Shown in pieces: positions 8,198 to 16,656 of a DNA stretch of 64,000 nt. Numbering within the stretch: the stretch's first letter is position 1; each line of letters begins with the position of its first letter. The position numbers and the translations under genes are program-made. The notes beneath the pieces are model-generated. The model was given only the letters and a program-made list of their open reading frames with translations, had not been told where the DNA came from and did no database searches. The DNA comes from Paractinoplanes tereljensis (lineage in GTDB: Bacteria; Actinomycetota; Actinomycetes; Mycobacteriales; Micromonosporaceae). The stretch is taken from NCBI RefSeq assembly GCF_016862435.1, contig NZ_BOMY01000038.1:186001-250000 (forward strand). The letters are read 5' to 3'.

Positions 8198-8877
8198 GAC
8201 CGGCTCCCGGTCAACCGGTAGCCGCTGCCCACCACCGTCTCGATCGAGCCCTCGCCCAGCTTGCGGCGCAGCGTCCCGACGGTGACCCGGACGGTCTGGG
8301 TGAACGGGTCGGCGTTGGCGTCCCACACGTGTTCGAGCAACTCCTCGCCGGAGACGACCCGGCCGGGCCGGGTCATCAGGTATTCCAGGACGCCGAACTC
8401 CTTCCGGGTCAGGGTCACCGGGACACCCCGGACGGAGACCTCGTGCCGGGCCACGTCGAGCACGATGTCCCCGAGGGTGAGGCGGGCCGTGGTGCCGCTG
8501 GTGTCGCGGCGCAGCAGGGCCCGGATCCGGGCCAGCAGCTCGGCGAGGTGGAACGGTTTGACCAGATAGTCGTCGGCGCCGTCGTCGAGTCCGCGGACCC
8601 GGTCGGTGAGGTCGCCGCGGGCGGTCAGCATGAGTACCCGCAGGTCGTCGTCGCCGGGGGTGGCGATCTCGCCGGTGCGCAACGACCGGCAGAGACTGAA
8701 CCCGTCGCCGTCGGGCAGGTTGACGTCGAGCAGCATCAGGTCGTACTCGTTGACCGTGAGCTGTTCGTAAGCGCCGGCGACGTCGCCGGCGAGATCCACG
8801 GCATAGCCGGCCCGGCCGAGACCCACCCGCAGGCCCTCGGCCAGGTCTTCCTCGTCCTCCACCACCAGCAGTCGCAT
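8194..8877 (-). CDS. OmpR-family response regulator
   Basis: A 227-residue two-domain regulator. The receiver begins MRLLVVEDEEDL (acidic pocket), with phospho-acceptor Asp51 (MLLDVNLPDGDG), Thr in LMLTAR and Lys in YLVKPF. The C-terminal winged helix (about 128-227) has the typical TLTRKEFGVLEYL and VTVGTLRRKLGE. It is the partner of the overlapping kinase. It starts 7 bp after the serine protease, so the pair belongs to the MoxR-VWA-protease operon and probably controls it or is controlled with it. Confidence 0.94.
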   Translation of the reverse strand: MRLLVVEDEEDLAEGLRVGLGRAGYAVDLAGDVAGAYEQLTVNEYDLMLLDVNLPDGDGFSLCRSLRTGEIATPGDDDLRVLMLTARGDLTDRVRGLDDGADDYLVKPFHLAELLARIRALLRRDTSGTTARLTLGDIVLDVARHEVSVRGVPVTLTRKEFGVLEYLMTRPGRVVSGEELLEHVWDANADPFTQTVRVTVGTLRRKLGEGSIETVVGSGYRLTGSRS

Positions 8878-8884
8878 GATTCGA

Positions 8885-9814
8885 CTATCCCCGCGCGATG
8901 ATGCCATCGGCGACCCACTCGGCCCGCTCGATCGGGACGGCGAAGCCGATGCCGATCGAGCCGCCGCCCTCCATGGTGGCGATCGCGGTGTTCACCCCGA
9001 CAACCTCGCCGCGCGCGTTGACCAGCGGACCGCCCGAATTGCCGGGGTTGATGGAGGCGTCGGTCTGCACCGCGGTCTGCCGGGCGGAACCGCCCAGGCG
9101 GACCTGACGGTCGAGGGCGCTGACGATGCCGGCCGTGACCGTGCCCGACAACCCCAGCGGGGAGCCGACGGCCAGGACCGATTCACCGACCCGGGTACGG
9201 CCCGGGTCGGCGAACGCGAGGGGGCGCAGCGCCGCCGACGGGGTCACCCGCAGTACCGCGATGTCGTTGCCCGGGTCGGTGCCGATCAGCTCGGCATCGA
9301 GGCGCCGCCCGTCCGCACCGACGATGGTCACCGCGCCGCCGGCCGCTACGACGTGGTTGTTGGTGACGATGTGGCCGCGGCTGTCGAAGACGAAGCCGGA
9401 TCCGGAGGCGCCGCCGGAGGAGGTACGGACCTGCACGGATACGACGCCGGGGAGGACGCGGGCGGCCGAGGTGACCAGGTCGGCGTCGGAGGTGGCGGCG
9501 ACGGCGCCGGCCGTCGGGGCGTCGGCGCGGCCGCCGAGATAGCCGGCCGCCCCGCCCGCCCCGGCGGACAGCCCGACCACCGCGAGCCCGGCGACCAGCA
9601 GCATCGGCCACCGCCGAGCCACCGTTGGTGCTCCTGACGTTGGCGCCCCTAACGTTGGTTGCCCGAACGTTAGTGGCTCTAACGTTGGTGACCCTAACGT
9701 TGGCGCGGCTAACGTTCGTTGCCCGAACGTTGGGGTGCCTAACGTTTGTGTGGCCAACGGTGGGGGGACGAACTCTGGTCCGCGCGGTGTGGTGCCCAGG
9801 CCGGGAGTTGGCAT
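8885..9814 (-). CDS. membrane-anchored trypsin-like (HtrA/S1C-type) protease without PDZ domain
   Basis: A 309-residue protein: cytosolic N-terminal tail with eight five-residue repeats (about 24-63), one membrane segment (about 70-93), then an extracellular S1C protease with triad His154 (TNNHVV), Asp184 (GNDIAVL) and Ser260 (NPGNSGGP). DegP/HtrA relatives end in PDZ domains; this one stops right after the catalytic domain. Start ATG 9814 follows AAAGGA at good spacing and sits 13 bp after the VWA stop; a longer frame to 9895 would enter the VWA gene. Likely an envelope quality-control protease co-expressed with the two-component system. Confidence 0.9.
   Translation of the reverse strand: MPTPGLGTTPRGPEFVPPPLATQTLGTPTFGQRTLAAPTLGSPTLEPLTFGQPTLGAPTSGAPTVARRWPMLLVAGLAVVGLSAGAGGAAGYLGGRADAPTAGAVAATSDADLVTSAARVLPGVVSVQVRTSSGGASGSGFVFDSRGHIVTNNHVVAAGGAVTIVGADGRRLDAELIGTDPGNDIAVLRVTPSAALRPLAFADPGRTRVGESVLAVGSPLGLSGTVTAGIVSALDRQVRLGGSARQTAVQTDASINPGNSGGPLVNARGEVVGVNTAIATMEGGGSIGIGFAVPIERAEWVADGIIARG
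9626..9745 (-). repeat. 15-bp tandem repeat, eight units, coding for TLxxP-type pentapeptides
   Basis: Eight 15-bp units within the protease gene, each carrying an AACGTT-like core, encode TLGTP, TFGQR, TLAAP, TLGSP, TLEPL, TFGQP, TLGAP and TSGAP. Units are degenerate but strictly in phase. They form the cytosolic tail before the membrane segment. Copy number could vary by slippage without breaking frame. Confidence 0.85.
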
Positions 9815-9827
9815 CGTGGGTGTCCTT

Positions 9828-10781
9828 TCAGGGCAGACGGGCGAACCAGAACAGCGACGCCAGCGCGGCCAGCAGCGCCAGCACCAAACCGGCACCGATG
9901 AAGCGGGCCGACACGTCCTGCGTCTCGGTGCGGTGGCCGACCGAGGTACCGATGTCGGCGTACGCGTCGCGCAACTCGTCGGCGCTGCCGGCTTCGAAGT
10001 AGTTGCCGCCGGTGGCGTCCGCGACCGCCTGCAGCGTCTGGCCGTCGACCGGCACGGGAGTGTTGCCCCAGACCACCCCGGCGGCGGTGCCGAAGGAGAT
10101 GCTGTCCACCGGCACGCCGAGCTCGGCGGCCAGTCCGGCGGCCAGGTCCGGGTCCTGTCCGGAGGTGTTGGCGCCGTCCGAGAGCACCACCACCCGGGCC
10201 GGCGGGATGTCCTCGCCGGCCTCGGCGTCCAGGCTGCGGATGGACTCCAGCGAGGTGGCGATCGCCTCGCCGATGGCGGTGCCGCCGCCGGGTCCGGCCA
10301 CCCCCTCGGCCAGCCGGTCGATGCCGGCGTCGACCGCGGCCCGGTCGGTGACCGGCGGGACCAGGACCGAGGCGGTTCCGCTGAAGGCGACCAGTCCGAC
10401 GTTGAACTGCTCGGGCAGGCCGGCCACGAACTCGTGGGCGGCCGACTTGGCCGCGGCGAGCCGGTCGGGGGCCACGTCGGTGGCGCCCATCGAGCCGGAC
10501 ACGTCGACCGCCACCAGCACGGTCGCCCGGTCCCGGGGCACCTGCACCTCGGCCTGCGGGCGGGCGAAACCGACCACCAGCAGGGCGAGCATGCCCAGGA
10601 ACAGGCTGGCCGGCAGGTGCCGGCGCCAGCCGGGACGCTTCGGCGCGACCCGGCCCAGCAGCTTGAGGTTGGTGAATCGGACGGCGTATCGGCTGCGGCG
10701 GCGCTGCGCGATCACGTACGCGACGATCAACGCGGCGACCCCGGCCAGCAGCCACAGCCGTTCCGGTGAGAGCCAGTTCAT
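9828..10781 (-). CDS. VWA-domain membrane protein (BatA-like)
   Basis: A 317-residue protein with N-terminal membrane segments (about 8-25 and 58-72), a von Willebrand A domain with intact metal site (DVSGSMGATD at about 93, VVLSDGANTSG) and a C-terminal membrane helix near residue 300. The layout matches BatA-type proteins of MoxR operons, which work with the MoxR AAA ATPase as a metal-ion-dependent chaperone or maturation system. It overlaps the DUF58 stop by 4 bp. Confidence 0.9.
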   Translation of the reverse strand: MNWLSPERLWLLAGVAALIVAYVIAQRRRSRYAVRFTNLKLLGRVAPKRPGWRRHLPASLFLGMLALLVVGFARPQAEVQVPRDRATVLVAVDVSGSMGATDVAPDRLAAAKSAAHEFVAGLPEQFNVGLVAFSGTASVLVPPVTDRAAVDAGIDRLAEGVAGPGGGTAIGEAIATSLESIRSLDAEAGEDIPPARVVVLSDGANTSGQDPDLAAGLAAELGVPVDSISFGTAAGVVWGNTPVPVDGQTLQAVADATGGNYFEAGSADELRDAYADIGTSVGHRTETQDVSARFIGAGLVLALLAALASLFWFARLP

Positions 10782-11743
10782 CCGCGGGCACCTCCGATGC
10801 GGGAAACAGAAGCGAGGCGGCGCTGCGCCCGGACGTGCCGGACGATGTCGGCCACCCAGTCACGGTCGGTGCGCAGCCGTAGGTGGGCGGCGCCGGAACG
10901 GCGTACGGCTGCGGTGATCGTGTCTTGTTGTTGTTGAGCGGCGGCCGCGTAACGCTCCCTCAGCCGGCGGCTGGCGGTGGGCACCTCCCGGCGGCGGCCG
11001 GTCTCCGGGTCGACCAGGGTGAGCAGGCCGACGTCGGGCAGTTCCTGCTCGCGCGGGTCGCCGACCTGGACGACCAGCACCTGGTGCCGGGTGGCCAGCC
11101 GGCGCAGCGGCCGTTCCCAGGCCGGGGCGGCCGGCCCGAGGCCGTCCTCGTCGAGGCCGTCGAGGAAGTCGGAGACGACCACCATCAGTCCCCGCCGCCC
11201 GGTAGCCGCGTTGAGGCCCTCGACCGCGGCCGCCAGTGGGGGCGGACCACCGGCACTCGCCCGCGGTGCGCTGACCAGGGTCCGGAGGATGGCCAGCAGG
11301 TGCGGGCGGCCACCGCGCGCCGGGAAACGCCGGACGCCATCAACGGTGAGCACGTGGGCGCCGAGCCGATTCCCGGCGCCGGTGGTGAGGAAACCGACCG
11401 CGCCCACGGCGGCGATCGCCAGCTCCCGCTTCTCGAACTCGGCGGTGCCGAAGTCCATGCTGGCGGTGGCGTCGACCAGCACCGAGGTGGAAAGTTCCCG
11501 GTCGGCGTCGACGGTGCGTACGTGCGGGACGGCGGTGCGGGCGGTCACCGACCAGTCCATCCGCCGGACCTCGTCCTCGCCCGGCTGATATTCCCGGCTG
11601 CCGGCCGGTTCGCTGCCCGGTCCGGGCAGCAGCCCGAGGTACGAGCCGTGCAGCAGCCCGTCCAGCCGTCGGGTGATCATCAGTTCCAGCCGGCGCAGGC
11701 GGCGTTCGGGAGTCAGCTCGTTCAGCGAGGCGCCGCCCATCAT
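10778..11743 (-). CDS. DUF58 domain protein
   Basis: A 321-residue DUF58 protein. The family hallmark is readable (GSREYQPGEDEVRRMDWSVT at about 48-67), followed by a VWA-like fold in which the metal motif is DATASMD in place of DxSxS. DUF58 proteins are the usual middle partner of MoxR operons; their biochemical role is unknown. Overlaps of 4 bp with both neighbours show strict translational coupling. Confidence 0.9.
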   Translation of the reverse strand: MMGGASLNELTPERRLRRLELMITRRLDGLLHGSYLGLLPGPGSEPAGSREYQPGEDEVRRMDWSVTARTAVPHVRTVDADRELSTSVLVDATASMDFGTAEFEKRELAIAAVGAVGFLTTGAGNRLGAHVLTVDGVRRFPARGGRPHLLAILRTLVSAPRASAGGPPPLAAAVEGLNAATGRRGLMVVVSDFLDGLDEDGLGPAAPAWERPLRRLATRHQVLVVQVGDPREQELPDVGLLTLVDPETGRRREVPTASRRLRERYAAAAQQQQDTITAAVRRSGAAHLRLRTDRDWVADIVRHVRAQRRLASVSRIGGARG

Positions 11744-12756
11744 GCCGCCACCCCCAGGCCCGGACCGTGCTCCTGGGCCGGCGCGATCACCGGCAGCGGC
11801 ACGGCGTCGACGACGCGCCGCACGATGCTCTCGGCCGGCACGTCGTCGGCGACCGCGTCGAAGGAGAGCACGAGCCGGTGCGCGAGCACGTCCGGCGCGA
11901 GGTCCACGATGTCGGCCGGCAGCACGTAACCGCGGCCGCGCAGCAGGGCCAGCGCCCGGGCGGCGGCGACCAGGCCGAGGGTGGCGCGCGGGCTGGCCCC
12001 GTACGCCAACTGGCCGGCGATGTCCGGAAGGCCGGCCGCGGCGGGATCGCGGGTGGCCACCACGAGCCGCACGACGTACTCGGCGAGGGCGTGGTGGATG
12101 AAGACGTCCCGGGCGCGAGCCTGCAGGGCGGCGAGCTTCGCGGTGTCCAGCACCGGGCCGGCGGTGGGCCGGGACGTGCCCATCCGATAGAGGATGGCCA
12201 GTTCTTCCTGCTCGCTCGGGTAGTCGACGATCACTCGCATCAGGAAGCGGTCCCGCTGCGCCTCGGGCAGCTGGTAGACGCCTTCGCTCTCGATCGGGTT
12301 CTGAGTGGCCAGGACCAGGAAAGGATGGGGTACGGGGTGGGTGCGGCCGCCGATCGAGACGTGCCCTTCCGCCATCACCTCCAGCAGCGCCGACTGCACC
12401 TTGGCCGGCGCCCGGTTGATCTCGTCGGCCAGCACCAGGTTCGCCATCACCGGGCCGAGCTCGACGTCGAAGCTTTCCCGGCTGGCCCGGTAGATCCGGG
12501 TGCCGAGGATGTCCGACGGCACCAGATCCGGCGTGAACTGGATGCGATGGAACGTGCCGCCCACGGCGATCGCGAGGGTTTCCGCGGCCAGCGTCTTGGC
12601 CACCCCCGGCACTCCTTCGAGCAGGCAGTGCCCACCGGCCAGCAGTGCGGTCAGCAGCCGCTCGACCAGCCGGTCCTGCCCGACGATCACCTTCTTCACC
12701 TCGAACAGCGTCTGTTCGAGCAACCGCGCGTCAGCGTCTGCGGCAATGTCAGTCAT
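11740..12756 (-). CDS. MoxR-family AAA+ ATPase
   Basis: A 338-residue AAA+ protein with Walker A GVPGVAKT (residues 48-55), Walker B LVLADEINRAP, sensor 1 LVLATQNPIE and the C-terminal lid domain. MoxR ATPases act as chaperones inserting cofactors or activating partner complexes, with VWA proteins as substrate receptors. ATG at 12756 has GAGGAG upstream and begins where family members begin. First gene of the operon that runs through DUF58, VWA, protease, response regulator and kinase. Confidence 0.94.
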   Translation of the reverse strand: MTDIAADADARLLEQTLFEVKKVIVGQDRLVERLLTALLAGGHCLLEGVPGVAKTLAAETLAIAVGGTFHRIQFTPDLVPSDILGTRIYRASRESFDVELGPVMANLVLADEINRAPAKVQSALLEVMAEGHVSIGGRTHPVPHPFLVLATQNPIESEGVYQLPEAQRDRFLMRVIVDYPSEQEELAILYRMGTSRPTAGPVLDTAKLAALQARARDVFIHHALAEYVVRLVVATRDPAAAGLPDIAGQLAYGASPRATLGLVAAARALALLRGRGYVLPADIVDLAPDVLAHRLVLSFDAVADDVPAESIVRRVVDAVPLPVIAPAQEHGPGLGVAA

Positions 12757-12998
12757 GACTCTCCTCGGTGACGACGGGGGGCGGACGCCCGAGCCCGGGG
12801 GTTGGCGTCGAGCGCCCGCCCTGGCCACCCATCACACCGGGAAGCACCGAAAACAAGCCGAAGGCCAGACTTTCGCCGGGCTTTCGTCCCCGGCCGATGT
12901 CCTGGGTAGCCTTTCCGAGTGACCCGCGACGATCGCTTTTCGCGATTTGGAGTCGACGGCCCGATTATGTATGCCGTTCCCTAGATTGAGGATTTCGG

Positions 12999-13790
12999 GT
13001 GAGCGTCAAACCAATCAAGATCGTCACGGCAATTCTGATCATTACGGTTTCGGGCTGCACCGAACCGTCTCCGGCCAGCCCTTCGCCATCGGCCAGTCCT
13101 TCGCCGTCGGCGGAAAGCGCCCCCTACTGGCCCGCCGGACACACCTTCGTTTCCACCGCGGTCACCGGCTATTCGCTGTTGGCGGGCACCAACGTCACAC
13201 TCCGCCTGACCGGGACCAAAGCGATCAGCGCCAACGCGGGCTGCAACTACGCCGACATGGATGTTCACCTCGACCAGAACCGGATCGTCACCGACGGAAT
13301 CCGGCAGTCCGCCATGGGGTGCGATGATCCCCGATATCAGCAGGACAACTGGTTGATCGGTTTCTTCGAGGAAGGTCCGGAATACGAGATCAAGGACGTC
13401 GACCTGACGTTGACGGCCGGAAAGACGATCATTCGACTCGCGGATCGGACTTTGTCCAGAAACGTCTGGGAGGTCGTGGCCGGCCTGGCCGGCGGTGGCG
13501 AGACGATCGCTTACCCGTCCGGCAAAGCATCAATTACCTTCCTCGAAAACGGCGCGATCTCGGTAACCACCGGGTGCGCGACCTTGAAAGGCACCGGCAG
13601 CTTCACCGGCCGGGCTGTCACGGTCGGCCCGCTGACCCGGGCATCCCAGCCGTGCGACGCCTCGCTGACCGAGCTCGATGCGGCGATAACCCGCACCCTG
13701 CAGGGCACCGTTTCGGTGGAAGCAGAAGAATCGACGATCGAACTCATCGGACCGGACGGCACCGGGCTCGCCCTGCGAGAGCAGCAATGA
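12999..13790 (+). CDS. META-domain lipoprotein
   Basis: A 263-residue lipoprotein: lipobox VSGC with acylated Cys19, a Ser/Pro linker, then two META-type beta domains, each with the conserved cysteine core (ANAGCNYADMDVHL with AMGCD, and VTTGCATLKGTG with QPCD). META/HslJ-like domains occur in envelope proteins of poorly known role. GTG start with GAGGAT just before it. Its stop overlaps the start of the TIR/WD40 gene (ATGA), so the two are translationally coupled, tying a cell-surface lipoprotein to a TIR membrane protein. Confidence 0.85.
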   Translation: MSVKPIKIVTAILIITVSGCTEPSPASPSPSASPSPSAESAPYWPAGHTFVSTAVTGYSLLAGTNVTLRLTGTKAISANAGCNYADMDVHLDQNRIVTDGIRQSAMGCDDPRYQQDNWLIGFFEEGPEYEIKDVDLTLTAGKTIIRLADRTLSRNVWEVVAGLAGGGETIAYPSGKASITFLENGAISVTTGCATLKGTGSFTGRAVTVGPLTRASQPCDASLTELDAAITRTLQGTVSVEAEESTIELIGPDGTGLALREQQ

Positions 13791-16612
13791 CCGTCGGCTA
13801 TGACGTCTTCATTTCGTACAGCCACAGTGCCGACGGGCGGCTGGGCCCCGGCCTACGCGACGGCCTGCACCAGTTCGCTCGTCCCTGGCGACGGCTGCGA
13901 GCACTGCGGGTGTTCTGCGACAAGCAGAGCCTCTCGGCCAACCCGGCCGTGTGGTCCACCATCGCGACCGCGCTGGACCAGTCGCGTACCTTCGTCCTGC
14001 TCGCCTCGCCGCAAGCGGCCCAATCACCCTGGGTGAACCGCGAGGTGGAACGGTGGTTGGCGATGCGGCCGCGCCGGCCGCTGCTGATCGGGCTCACCGA
14101 CGGGGAGATCGCCTGGGACGGTACGGCCGGAGACTTCGACTGGGAGCGGACGACCGCGCTGCCGGAATCCCTGCGCGCCTGGTTCGACGAGGAGCCGCTC
14201 TGGATCGATCTCCGCGACGTGCGGGCCGACCACGATCTGAACATGGCCAACCCCGCTTTCGCCGATCGGATCGCGACGCTGGCCGCGCCGCTGCACGGCC
14301 GGTCCAAGGACGAACTGGTCGGGGAGGACATCCGGCAACATCGTCGCGGCCGCCGATTCCGGCGCCTTTCCCTGGCCGGCATGGCGGTCCTCACCATCCT
14401 CGCGCTCACGGCCGGCGCCACCGCGTACCTCCAGCTGGGGCAGGCCCGGCAGCAGCGCGACCGGGCGACCGCGCAGGAGCGCGAGGCGACCGCCCGCGGG
14501 CTGGTTTTTCAAGCACAGACCCTTTCCGTACGGGATCCGGCCACCGCCTTCCGCTTGGAGCTGGCCGCGCATGCGCTGCATCCGTCGCCGGAGCATCGGG
14601 CCACGCTGGCCGCCGATCTGGAAAGCAGCCGGTTCCGGGGTGTCCGGGCCCAGGTGAACGCCGCCAAGACGATGGTCGTCCAGGGGGATCTGATGCTGGT
14701 CGGCGAGTCCCGGCAGGCGAGCCTGTGGGACCTGCGCGAGCCGGCCCGGCGGCTGGCCACCCTGCCCGCCCCCGGTGTTTTCGGGGCCAGTGTCGCGCTG
14801 TCCGCCGACGGCCGGTTGGCCCTGGTCGGCTACAGCAACTGCGATCCGGTTTGCGAGAGCTCGGCCGGCACCGCCGATCTGTGGGACGTCAGCACCCCGC
14901 GAACACCGGTAAAAACGGCCACCATGGACCCCGGTCAGGGTCCGATCGGCGCGGTCGCCCTCAGTCCCGGCGGCGAGATCGCGTTCACCGCTACCGACTA
15001 CGGCTACGACGACAGCTCGCCGACGCTGTGGGACATCCGTGACCGGACTCGCCCGAGGCTGCTGACCGGCCGGCCCACCGAGACCGCGTCGGCCGCCGGG
15101 GACGGCGTGTTCAGCCCGCACGGAGCGGTCATGGCCACCGGCAGTGGCCTGTGGGACATCAGCCGCCCGGCCGTGCATCGTCCGCTGGCACAGCCCGCCG
15201 ACGGTTTCGGCCCGAGCGCGCCGGCGTTCCGCAAAGATGGTGACCTGCTGGTGGCCGGCGGCGACCGGGTGACGCTGTGGGACGTCCGCGATCCCACCCG
15301 GCCACGGGTTCTGTCCAGGATCACGGACTTCGTGCACCCGATCAGCAATGTCGTCTTCCGCGGTGACGGCAAGGCGATCCTGGCGGTGAGCGAGGAGGAG
15401 CACACCGTCTTCACCTACGACGTCAGCGATCCGAGCCGCCCCGTACGGACGCTGAGCCTGACCGGGCCGGCCGGCGTGCTCGCGGCCGGCTTTGCCGACC
15501 AGGATTCCACCGTCCTCGCGCTGCAGTCCGACGGCGCCGTCATCGCCTGGGACGCGGCCGCCGCCGGCCCACCCGGCCGGACCGGCCGACCGGCGCCGGT
15601 GCTGGCCGCGGTGGGCGCCCTGACCAGCGAGGGAGGAGACGCCATCCTGCTGGCCGGGTTCTCCGGGCCGGGACGGTATCCGCCGGCGGCGCGGGCGACG
15701 ATCAGCCCCGACGGCCGCACCGCCGTGGCCACCTCCGGCCCGGTCGCCGACACCGTGACGGTCTATGACGTCAGCGATCCCGTTCACCCGGCCCAGATCA
15801 TCACGTTCGCCCCTCAGGTGCGGTCGATCGGCCCGATCGCCTCCCATCCCGATGGGCACACCATCCTCATCGGCGGTACCGACGACACCGGTCCGGCCGT
15901 CGTGATCTGGGACCTCGCCGACCCCCGCCGGCCGGCCAAACTCGGCACCATCCGGCGGGCGAAGGACGGCGGCCTGGACGCACTCGCGGTGTCCCCCGAC
16001 GGCCGGACGGCCTTCGTCGGCGGATACGACGAGGCCGCGCTGTGGGACGTCACCGATCTCCGGCGACCCCGATCACTACCGACCAGCCCCGGCCTGGTCG
16101 CGGCCGCCCAGTCGCAGCAGGTCACCGGGGCGACGTTCAGCCCCGACGGGCATCTGCTGCTGGTCGGCGGCATCTCGCACACGACCATCGTCGACACCAC
16201 CGACCGGGACCGCACCGTGGCCGCCGGCGATCTGCCCGGGGGCGTCAGCATCGTCTCCGGCGTGGCCATCAGCCGCACCGGCCAGCTCGCGGTGACCAGC
16301 GGGTTCGCCCAGCCGGGCGCGAAGGACCCGACGCCCACGGCGGTGGTGTGGCTGATCACCGACCCCACCTACCCGCGGCGGATCGCGGAGGTACCCACCC
16401 AGGCGGCCGTCGCCTTCGCCGCCGACGGCCGCACCCTGGTCACCGAGAACAACGCCGGACTGCCGCTCTACTGGGACATCACCCGACCGGCGGCGATCGC
16501 TGAGGACCCGATCGCGTACGGATGCCGCCTGGTTGCCGGGCCGCTCAACGAAGCGGAGTGGCGGCGCTTCGTGCCGGCGCTGCCCTACCGGACCTCCTGC
16601 CCCGGCCGCTGA
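13787..16612 (+). CDS. TIR-domain membrane protein with C-terminal WD40-type propeller
   Basis: A 941-residue protein. Residues 1-150: TIR domain (YDVFISYSHSADGRL, RALRVFCDKQSLSANP, FVLLASPQAAQS) with the presumed NADase Glu86 in SPWVNREVERW. Residues about 195-217: transmembrane helix; then a short coiled coil (QARQQRDRATAQEREATARG). From about 280 to the end: WD40-like repeats recurring as LWDxxxPxRP with SPDGRTA. TIR enzymes cleave NAD; in actinobacteria this TIR-TM-propeller layout is common, and the propeller is the likely sensor. The ATG at 13787 is coupled to the lipoprotein; longer frames read into that gene. A defence or signalling role is inferred. Confidence 0.88.
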   Translation: MTVGYDVFISYSHSADGRLGPGLRDGLHQFARPWRRLRALRVFCDKQSLSANPAVWSTIATALDQSRTFVLLASPQAAQSPWVNREVERWLAMRPRRPLLIGLTDGEIAWDGTAGDFDWERTTALPESLRAWFDEEPLWIDLRDVRADHDLNMANPAFADRIATLAAPLHGRSKDELVGEDIRQHRRGRRFRRLSLAGMAVLTILALTAGATAYLQLGQARQQRDRATAQEREATARGLVFQAQTLSVRDPATAFRLELAAHALHPSPEHRATLAADLESSRFRGVRAQVNAAKTMVVQGDLMLVGESRQASLWDLREPARRLATLPAPGVFGASVALSADGRLALVGYSNCDPVCESSAGTADLWDVSTPRTPVKTATMDPGQGPIGAVALSPGGEIAFTATDYGYDDSSPTLWDIRDRTRPRLLTGRPTETASAAGDGVFSPHGAVMATGSGLWDISRPAVHRPLAQPADGFGPSAPAFRKDGDLLVAGGDRVTLWDVRDPTRPRVLSRITDFVHPISNVVFRGDGKAILAVSEEEHTVFTYDVSDPSRPVRTLSLTGPAGVLAAGFADQDSTVLALQSDGAVIAWDAAAAGPPGRTGRPAPVLAAVGALTSEGGDAILLAGFSGPGRYPPAARATISPDGRTAVATSGPVADTVTVYDVSDPVHPAQIITFAPQVRSIGPIASHPDGHTILIGGTDDTGPAVVIWDLADPRRPAKLGTIRRAKDGGLDALAVSPDGRTAFVGGYDEAALWDVTDLRRPRSLPTSPGLVAAAQSQQVTGATFSPDGHLLLVGGISHTTIVDTTDRDRTVAAGDLPGGVSIVSGVAISRTGQLAVTSGFAQPGAKDPTPTAVVWLITDPTYPRRIAEVPTQAAVAFAADGRTLVTENNAGLPLYWDITRPAAIAEDPIAYGCRLVAGPLNEAEWRRFVPALPYRTSCPGR

Positions 16613-16617
16613 GGAAA

Positions 16618-16646
16618 GGGGCGCCCACCCGATCGGTGAGCGCCCC
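16618..16646. terminator. hairpin between convergent TIR/WD40 and pectate lyase genes
   Basis: 7-bp stem GGGGCGC (16618-16624) with GCGCCCC (16640-16646), 15-base loop, in the 44-bp gap between two convergent stops. Possible bidirectional terminator. Confidence 0.4.
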
Positions 16647-16656
16647 GCAGAAGTGC

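Noticed and set aside
9626..9745. CRISPR-like array
   Set aside because: Repeat period is 15 bp with no spacers, and the array is in frame within a protease gene.
14024..15859. 611-codon leftward frame opposite the TIR/WD40 gene
   Set aside because: Shadow frame; the plus strand shows clear TIR and repeat motifs.
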